Positions 1 to 4,451 of a DNA stretch of 5,569 nt are shown here, in pieces. The stretch is from contig CADCVT010000178.1 of assembly GCA_902806215.1 (NCBI GenBank), forward strand, positions 1 to 5,569. Direction: 5' to 3'. The DNA comes from an uncultured Solirubrobacteraceae bacterium. GTDB lineage: Bacteria > Actinomycetota > Thermoleophilia > Solirubrobacterales > Solirubrobacteraceae. Under the pieces are notes generated by a model. It was given only the letters and a program-made list of their open reading frames with translations. It ran no database searches and was not told the origin of the DNA. How positions within the stretch are numbered: position 1 is the first letter of the stretch; each line of letters opens with the position of its first letter. Position numbers and translations under genes: made by a program.

Positions 1-252
1 CTGGCCCACGCCGAGAACGCCGGTGGCGATCGCGATGCCGATCATCCCGCCGACGAGCCACGCGAGCAGTCCGGTGTCTCGATCGGGGATCGCCGTGTCG
101 AGGATCTCCTTGAGCAGGAACGGCGAGGCCATCCCGAGGGTCGCCGAGATCGCGATGAGGAACAGCACCGCGCCGAGCCGCCCGCGGTACGGGCGGAACA
201 ACCGCGCGATCCGCTTCAGGTCCGTCTTGCTCTCGGTGTCAGATGGTTGCAA
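1..252 (-). CDS. ABC exporter, N-terminal part of transmembrane domain (partial, cut by left edge)
   Basis: The visible 84 residues look like the N-terminus of a type I ABC exporter that carries its own membrane domain. A short hydrophilic leader is followed by the typical phrase LKRIARLFRPYRGR (residues 12-25). Then comes a first membrane helix at about 26-47 (GAVLFLIAISATLG, then SPFLLKEILDTAIP), a short loop DRDTG, and the start of a second helix (LAWLVGGMIGIAIATG). This 'helix - P-LLKEI-D' pattern is the usual start of the ABC transmembrane domain; the ATP-binding domain lies outside the window. The start is set by a stop codon (TGA) at 256-258: the only common start codon before the first helix is the TTG at 250-252, as the first in-frame ATG falls inside that helix. 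No good ribosome binding site is seen. The gene follows the protease gene in the same direction after 28 bp. Its substrate cannot be told. Confidence 0.8.
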   Translation of the reverse strand, partial: MQPSDTESKTDLKRIARLFRPYRGRLGAVLFLIAISATLGMASPFLLKEILDTAIPDRDTGLLAWLVGGMIGIAIATGVLGVGQ

Positions 253-265
253 ACTTCAACCATCT
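241..265. promoter_or_regulatory. Perfect inverted repeat over the exporter start, probable repressor operator
   Basis: The arm AGATGGTTG (241-249) is repeated exactly in inverted form as CAACCATCT (257-265), with a 7-base spacer. It lies between the protease stop and the exporter coding region and covers the exporter's TTG start (250-252). On the minus strand a weak -10-like hexamer TAAGAT (267-262) overlaps the outer arm, so a bound dimer would block transcription start. The GTTG...CAAC half-sites resemble operators of MarR-type repressors, which often control exporters; that assignment is inference, as no regulator gene is in the window. The 9-bp stem could also form an RNA hairpin, but no T-run follows in either direction, so a classical terminator is unlikely. 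Confidence 0.55.
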
Positions 266-280
266 TAGCGACAGGTGCAA

Positions 281-3200
281 CTACCGGACGGTGAGGCTGC
301 CCGACGACCGGCCGCTCGCGCCGGTGAGGGTCGCCTTGACGACGTCGCCCTTCTTGGCGGGGACCTTCACCGAGGGCAGCTTCGTCGTCTTCCCCTTGGC
401 GGTGAACGACCTCTTCGTGCAGCGCTTCTTCACGCACAGCGTGAGGACATGCTTGCCGGCCTTGAGCCGCACGGGCGCGGCCAGCGTCAGCGTGACGCTC
501 GTCGCGGCAGGCTTGACGGTGAAGGTGAGCAGCGTGGCGCCGCGCATGGCGAGCTGCTGCGGCGCGGGCGCGGCAGGCGTGACGACCTTCGGCGGCGAGA
601 TCGGTACGAGCGGGGTGGGGCTCGGAGACGGCGCCGGAGTCGGGGCCGGACTTGGCGGCGTCGATGGCGTGACGACGACCTCGGGCTTCGGCTCCGCCGT
701 GGCGGGCGGCCTGCCGATCGTCACCGGCGCGCTGGCGGCGCGCGCGGTGCCGTCCGGGCCCGTGGCGGCGACCTCGACGCGGACGAGGCTGCCGACCACG
801 TCCTCGGTCGGCGCGTACGAGGGCGCGGTGGCGCCGAAGATGTCGGTCCACGTGCCGCCGGCCTGGCGCTGCCAGCGATAGGCGAGCACGGGCGCGTTCG
901 TCCACGACCCGCTCGTCGCGGTGAGCGTCGAGCCGATCTGCGGCGTGCCGGAGACGATCGGCAGCGCGGTGTTGACAGGGACCAGGAGGTCCGCGACGAG
1001 CGCGGTCTCCGCGGCTGCGAGCTCGATCGAGCCGTCGCCGTTCGTCGCGGTCTCGAGGATGCGGATGCGGCGACCGACGTCTTCGGCGCCCACGGCGTAG
1101 GTGGCGGCGCCGGCGGTGCCGACGCTCTCCCAGCCGCCTGCGGTGCTCCGCTGCCACTGCGCGGTGACGCCGCCGGTCGCGCCGGTCCACGTGCCGGCCG
1201 TGCGGGTGAGGGTCTGGCCGCGCTTCGCCGTGCCGGCGACGGTCGGGGCGGTGAGGCTGAGCGGCGACTGGAGCGCGGTCACGGTCGCGGTCGGCGTGCT
1301 CGGGTTCTCGGTCGTGCCGTTGGGCCCGGTGCCGAGCGAGACGAACCGCAGGCGTGCGCCGACGTCGTCGTGGGTCAGCGCGTACTCGCGCCCGTCGCCC
1401 GTGACCTCGACCCAGGGTCCGCTGTCGACGCTGCGTTCCCAGAGGTGCCTGACCGTGTCGGCGCCCGAGAACGAGCCGGCCGTCCCGACGAGCGTGCGGC
1501 CGGGCTTGGCGACGCCGGTGACGGTCGGCGAGGTGAGGACGACGGGGATCCCGGTCGCGACCTGGGCGGTTGCGGCGCTCGGTTCCGCGGGCGATTGCCC
1601 GCCGAAGCCCGTCGCGGTGACGACGACCCGCACGGTGCTCCCGACGTCGTCGGCCGCGAGCGTGTGGCTCGAGCCCGTCGCGCCGGCGATGCTCTGCCAA
1701 CCGCCGGAGACCGAGCGCTGCCACTGATAGGCGCGGGACGTGACCGCACGGTCCCAGGTCCCGCCGTTCGTGGTGAGCGTCTGGCCGCGGCGGGCGGTGC
1801 CGCTCACGGTGGGCGAGGTGCTCCGCTGCGGCGCTCGCGGGGTCGTGGTCCGCGAGGCGCCGGGTCGGTACCACTGGGAGCCGCCGGAGTTCACTGCGGT
1901 GACGACCGGGGCGACGTAGCTCCCGATGTCCTCGCTCTGCTGGACGTAGCTCTGGCCGGTCGCGTCGGCGATCTTGGTCCACGTCACGCCGTCGCCGCTG
2001 CGGTGCCACTCGTACGAGAACGATGTCGCCCGGACCCACGTGCCGCTGCTCGTCGTGAGCGTCTCGCCCCGCTCGCGCACGCCGGTGACCACCGGGATCG
2101 CCGTGACCTGGGGGCCCGTCGCGGTGGCGACCCTGACCGGCGCGGAGTGCGCGACCTCGGCCGTCGTGCCCGCGGCCGTCACCTTCAGCCGCACGTGCGT
2201 GCCCACCCAGGCGTCCTGGAGCGTGAGCGTCGAGCCCGTCGCACCCGGGACGTCGGCGAAGTCGCCGTCGACCTCGCGCTGCCACTGACGGGTGAGCGTG
2301 GGCGAGCCTGTCCACGTGCCGGCGTTGCCGGTGACCGACTCGAACGCCCGGGCGGTGCCGGAGATCGTCGGCGGATCGCTCGCCGTCGGCGACGTGCCGT
2401 CCCAGCCGCACCCCTTCGCGACCTCGGCGCAGTCGGCGAGGTAGACGCTGTCGAAGACGTTCCAGTGCGCGTCGAAGTGCGGGTGCTGGACCGGGCGCGC
2501 GTCGAAGTAGTCGTCGCGGTTGCAGTCGAACGACTGGGTCAGCAGGCCGGTGAAGCTCGTGCAGTGCGTCGTCTCGTACGCATGCCCCTTCAGCGGGCCG
2601 TCGTCGTAGCACATGATGTCGTTGGGGCCGTCCCAGCAGTGGCCGTAGGCGCCGTCGTTCGGCGCGACGGTCGACCGCGACGTGTGCGGAGCCGACCACT
2701 GCACGGCGCCCATGTTGTGCGCCATCTCGTGCAGGAAGCCCTCGGGCCAGTACCCGGCGCCAGTGTTCGCCGGATCGGCGGCGCCGTTCGGGATCCAGAT
2801 GATCGAGCTCATCCTCGGAGACGCCGGGTCGGCGTTGTTGTGCCAGTTCGACGCGTCCTCGCGGTCCGCCCCGGCGCCGTTGAGGTAGAGCTCGCCGGTG
2901 CCGGACAGGCCGCCGTTCGTCAGGTGGTCGCCGAGCACCACGAGGTTCTTCGTGGCGCTGATCCCGGGCTCGTCCTCGACGTCGGCGAGGACCGCGTTGA
3001 AGTTCCGGGCGAGCGCCGCCTGCGTCCCGTCGAGCTGCACGACCTGGATGTCGACGTAGTCGGGGCCGCAGTCGGTGCCCATGTCGAACCGGGGCGCCTT
3101 CCGGCCGAGCGACTCGTTGGCGAGGAAGCGCGAGATCAGCGAGACGTTCGCCTGGAGCGCGTCGCGCCACGCCTCGAACCGCGGCGTGCTGTCCGACGCG

Positions 3201-3496
3201 TACGCGTAGACGAGCTTGAACTGCTTGGCGCTCTCGGCGTGGACGGCGTGCGTGCCGGTGTAGTCGCTCGCGCCGTTCGTGCTGTCGCAGTGCGTCGTGG
3301 GGAGCGTCTGACCGCCGAGCGCGCTCGGGGTCGTCGGCGTCCCGGCCTCGACGAGGGCTCGGAAGTCGACGTTGACCTCGCCGATCGTGTCCGCGTGGTC
3401 GGCCTCGGGGTGCGCGTGCCCAGGGTGAGCGGACGCGCCGGCGGGCACCAGACAGAGCAGGACGATCAGCGTCAGAGCGACTCGGAGAGTGACCAT
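281..3496 (-). CDS. Secreted zinc-metalloprotease-like protein with six Ig-like repeats
   Basis: The protein has 1071 residues. Residues 1-23 form a Sec signal peptide with hydrophobic core LTLIVLLCLVPAG and cleavage motif ASA, followed by a His-rich stretch (HPGHAHPEADH). A catalytic-type domain spans about 90-365: the zinc site is HEMAHNMGAVQ (256-266, His256 and His260 as ligands, Glu257 as base), followed by SAPH (268-271), GHCWDG (285-290) and a Met-turn-like DIMCY (293-297). Eight Cys (70, 143, 287, 296, 312, 325, 356, 363) could form four disulfides. Six Ig-like repeats follow (375-928), then a Pro/Thr/Ser-rich stalk (929-980) and a basic C-terminal domain (981-1071) with Cys1021 and Cys1026. 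I chose the ATG at 3494-3496 because it begins directly at the signal peptide; the frame stays open to 3634, but that adds 46 polar residues ahead of it. The ribosome site is weak (ACGGAC). It is probably exported and may bind a surface or polymer through the repeats. Substrate and protease activity are unproven. Confidence 0.82.
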   Translation of the reverse strand: MVTLRVALTLIVLLCLVPAGASAHPGHAHPEADHADTIGEVNVDFRALVEAGTPTTPSALGGQTLPTTHCDSTNGASDYTGTHAVHAESAKQFKLVYAYASDSTPRFEAWRDALQANVSLISRFLANESLGRKAPRFDMGTDCGPDYVDIQVVQLDGTQAALARNFNAVLADVEDEPGISATKNLVVLGDHLTNGGLSGTGELYLNGAGADREDASNWHNNADPASPRMSSIIWIPNGAADPANTGAGYWPEGFLHEMAHNMGAVQWSAPHTSRSTVAPNDGAYGHCWDGPNDIMCYDDGPLKGHAYETTHCTSFTGLLTQSFDCNRDDYFDARPVQHPHFDAHWNVFDSVYLADCAEVAKGCGWDGTSPTASDPPTISGTARAFESVTGNAGTWTGSPTLTRQWQREVDGDFADVPGATGSTLTLQDAWVGTHVRLKVTAAGTTAEVAHSAPVRVATATGPQVTAIPVVTGVRERGETLTTSSGTWVRATSFSYEWHRSGDGVTWTKIADATGQSYVQQSEDIGSYVAPVVTAVNSGGSQWYRPGASRTTTPRAPQRSTSPTVSGTARRGQTLTTNGGTWDRAVTSRAYQWQRSVSGGWQSIAGATGSSHTLAADDVGSTVRVVVTATGFGGQSPAEPSAATAQVATGIPVVLTSPTVTGVAKPGRTLVGTAGSFSGADTVRHLWERSVDSGPWVEVTGDGREYALTHDDVGARLRFVSLGTGPNGTTENPSTPTATVTALQSPLSLTAPTVAGTAKRGQTLTRTAGTWTGATGGVTAQWQRSTAGGWESVGTAGAATYAVGAEDVGRRIRILETATNGDGSIELAAAETALVADLLVPVNTALPIVSGTPQIGSTLTATSGSWTNAPVLAYRWQRQAGGTWTDIFGATAPSYAPTEDVVGSLVRVEVAATGPDGTARAASAPVTIGRPPATAEPKPEVVVTPSTPPSPAPTPAPSPSPTPLVPISPPKVVTPAAPAPQQLAMRGATLLTFTVKPAATSVTLTLAAPVRLKAGKHVLTLCVKKRCTKRSFTAKGKTTKLPSVKVPAKKGDVVKATLTGASGRSSGSLTVR
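284..556 (-). other. Small basic C-terminal domain of the metalloprotease-like protein
   Basis: Residues 981-1071 alternate hydrophobic and polar residues (LLTFTVKP, SVTLTLAAPV, HVLTLCVKKR), suggesting a beta-sandwich. It is rich in Lys and Arg (KKRCTKR, KGKTTK, PAKKGD). Cys1021 and Cys1026 are close enough for a disulfide. The protein ends LTVR with no sortase motif and no membrane anchor, so any surface attachment would be by charge or by binding to the wall. I do not recognise a named family. Confidence 0.5.
557..712 (-). other. Pro/Thr/Ser-rich stalk of the metalloprotease-like protein
   Basis: Residues 929-980 are dominated by Pro, Thr, Ser and Ala, with a core PSTPPSPAPTPAPSPSPTP. This looks like an extended linker that holds the last domain away from the Ig-like repeats. 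Such segments are often O-glycosylated in actinobacteria, but nothing in the sequence proves that here. Confidence 0.7.
713..2374 (-). repeat. Six tandem Ig-like repeats, about 90 residues each
   Basis: Six diverged copies lie at residues 375-460 (nt 2117-2374), 463-550 (1847-2110), 559-648 (1553-1822), 653-742 (1271-1540), 746-835 (992-1261) and 839-928 (713-982). Each has the same order of marks: P-[TI]-[VI]-[ST]-G near the start, G-x-T-L, a G[ST][WF] turn, a core [WH]-x-R[SQE] strand (QWQR, EWHR, LWER, RWQR), a middle segment ending in Y or L, then D-x-G plus a V-R-like strand, and a final [AG]T-G or similar. This is the pattern of bacterial Ig-like beta-sandwich modules used as spacers or binding units in secreted proteins. 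Copy 2 is the most unusual at its end, where WYRPGAS and an Arg/Thr/Pro-rich linker replace the normal last strand. Confidence 0.75.
3428..3496 (-). other. Signal peptide of the metalloprotease-like protein
   Basis: Residues 1-23 comprise a short n-region with Arg5, a hydrophobic core from about residue 7 to 19 and the AxA motif ASA at 21-23, so cleavage is expected before His24. Cys15 is preceded by VLL, which does not fit a lipobox, so a lipoprotein is unlikely. The expected mature N-terminus is rich in His (24, 27, 29, 34). Confidence 0.8.
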
Positions 3497-3599
3497 CAAG
3501 TCCGTTATCGGCGCGTCGCCGCTCAGGATCCAGCGAAGTTTTGCGTGATCTTGGGTCGAGCCTTGGTGCCCTGCCGTCCGAAAGGACTCTCGAGCACCC
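3497..3599. promoter_or_regulatory. Divergent intergenic region with weak promoter candidates
   Basis: This 103-bp gap separates the start of the protease gene (minus) from the start of the sigma-like gene (plus) and must hold the promoters of both. On the minus strand, GATAAC (3510-3505) lies 8 bases before the protease ATG and resembles a -10 element, implying a very short or absent leader; an ECF-type reading of GGATC upstream plus CGATAA is also possible. No convincing -35/-10 pair is visible on the plus strand. These are weak matches by eye. Confidence 0.3.
3581..3586 (+). promoter_or_regulatory. Possible ribosome binding site of the sigma-like gene
   Basis: AAAGGA is the only Shine-Dalgarno-like purine run before the TTG at 3600. 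The 13-base gap to the start codon is longer than usual, so the match is weak. The frame is closed by TGA at 3546-3548 and has no other common start codon between there and region 2, which supports TTG despite the spacing. Confidence 0.35.
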
Positions 3600-4451
3600 T
3601 TGGCCGCCCGCATCTCCGCAACGCTGCTGCGCACCCAGCCGGACCGCCGGCTCGTCGCGCTGGCGGCCGACGGCTCCGAGCCCGCCTTCGAGGCGCTCGT
3701 CGACCGCTACCGCCAGCCGCTGGAGGCCTACTGCCGCCGGCTCCTGCTCCCCGCCGACGTGGCCGAGGACGTCGTCCAGGAGGCGCTCCTGTCGACGTGG
3801 CAGGCGCTGCGGCGCGGCAACGACATCCAGGATCCGCGCGCGTGGCTGTACCTGGGGCTGACCGCCGGCGCGGTGCGCGGGCTGGTCTACCGAGCAAGGG
3901 CGGCGCTGCGGACCGCGGCCGGCCTGCTGCTGCCCGGTCCGGCGGTCGCGTGGGCGTCCTCGGCCGGTGCCCGCGCGGGCGTCCCGATGGCCGAGCGGAT
4001 CGGCGAGCTCGTCGCCGGCGGGGGCGCCGCCGGCGGTATCGCCGCCCTGGTGACGAAGGGCGGAGCGACCGTGGCCACGGTGACAGCGCTGGCAGGCGGC
4101 GCGGCGGTGGTGAGCGACCGGCCCGAGCAGCGCGAAGCGCCGGCGTCGGCGTCGGCGTCGGCGCGGCCGTCGATCGACGACAACAGCGACGATGACGTGG
4201 TCGAACGTGCCGCCGACGACCGCTCCGGGCGCTCGGGATCGGGGAGCGACTCGTCCGGGTCGGGCTCCGACGACGGCTCGTCGGGCAGCGGGTCGTCCGG
4301 ATCAGGGTCCGACGAGGACTCGTCCGGGCGAGGCTCCGGCTCCGACGACTCCTCCGGATCGGGAAGCGGCGGAAGCGGCAGCGACCGCTCGGACAGCTCG
4401 GGATCAGGCTCCGGCACGCTGCCGGAGCCCGACGATCCCGAAGACGACTAG
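3600..4451 (+). CDS. ECF sigma-like protein with internal loss of region 4, hydrophobic segment and acidic Ser/Gly/Asp tail
   Basis: The protein has 283 residues. Residues 17-83 are a good sigma-70 region 2, which binds core RNA polymerase and the -10 element: FEALVDRYRQPLEAYCRRLL (30-49), DVAEDVVQEALLSTWQAL (53-70) and DPRAWLY (78-84). In a normal ECF factor the next stretch is a linker and the whole of region 4, which reads the -35 element. Here DPRAWLY runs straight into LGLTAGAVRGLVYRARAALR (85-104), which matches only the last helix of region 4.2. Roughly 60-90 residues appear to be missing, with the frame kept. A Gly/Ala-rich hydrophobic stretch (about 141-172) may be a weak membrane segment. 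The rest (about 190-283) is an acidic Ser/Gly/Asp tail ending PEPDDPEDD. C-terminal extensions of this sort occur in Thermoleophilia ECF factors, as I recall them. It is divergent from the protease gene. It may be a degenerate sigma factor, or one with a changed role. Confidence 0.72.
   Translation: MAARISATLLRTQPDRRLVALAADGSEPAFEALVDRYRQPLEAYCRRLLLPADVAEDVVQEALLSTWQALRRGNDIQDPRAWLYLGLTAGAVRGLVYRARAALRTAAGLLLPGPAVAWASSAGARAGVPMAERIGELVAGGGAAGGIAALVTKGGATVATVTALAGGAAVVSDRPEQREAPASASASARPSIDDNSDDDVVERAADDRSGRSGSGSDSSGSGSDDGSSGSGSSGSGSDEDSSGRGSGSDDSSGSGSGGSGSDRSDSSGSGSGTLPEPDDPEDD
4142..4163 (+). repeat. GGCGTC hexamer tandem repeat
   Basis: There are three full copies of GGCGTC and a partial fourth (GGCG), inside the sigma-like gene, encoding the SASASA run at about residues 183-188. 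Six-base units keep the frame, so copy number could change by slippage without breaking the gene. Confidence 0.7.
4224..4415 (+). repeat. Low-complexity Ser/Gly/Asp repeat tract in the sigma-like protein
   Basis: Residues 209-272 are almost only Ser, Gly and Asp, with many imperfect copies of SGSGSD and related units (GSDSSGSGSDDGSS and so on). At the DNA level these are degenerate TCCGG/TCGGG/TCCGACGA words, not exact copies, so the tract seems selected for composition rather than recently expanded. It is expected to be unstructured and strongly acidic. Confidence 0.7.

Noticed and set aside
216..263. Short minus-strand frame starting ATG at 261-263 (15 codons), as a leader peptide or frameshifted exporter start
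   Set aside because: It has no ribosome site and its ATG lies inside the palindrome arm. A leader peptide cannot be excluded but nothing supports one.
241..265. Intrinsic terminator for the protease gene
   Set aside because: The hairpin has a 9-bp stem but no T-run after it on either strand, and it covers the next gene's start; an operator fits better.
216..3170. Minus-strand open frame of 984 codons overlapping the protease gene
   Set aside because: It is an out-of-frame shadow of the protease gene, dominated by Arg/His/Pro/Ala with no recognisable motif.
3497..3634. Longer start for the protease gene at 3634
   Set aside because: It would put 46 polar residues before a clear signal peptide and overlap the sigma-like gene; the ATG at 3494-3496 fits better.
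275..4195. Plus-strand open frame of 1306 codons
   Set aside because: It is antisense to the protease gene and rich in Arg, Gly, Ala and Asp with no domain. The minus-strand frame has a signal peptide, zinc motif and repeats. It is an artefact of high GC.
3887..4417. Minus-strand open frame rich in Pro, Glu, Asp and Ser
   Set aside because: It is the antisense reading of the Ser/Gly/Asp tail; low complexity explains it.
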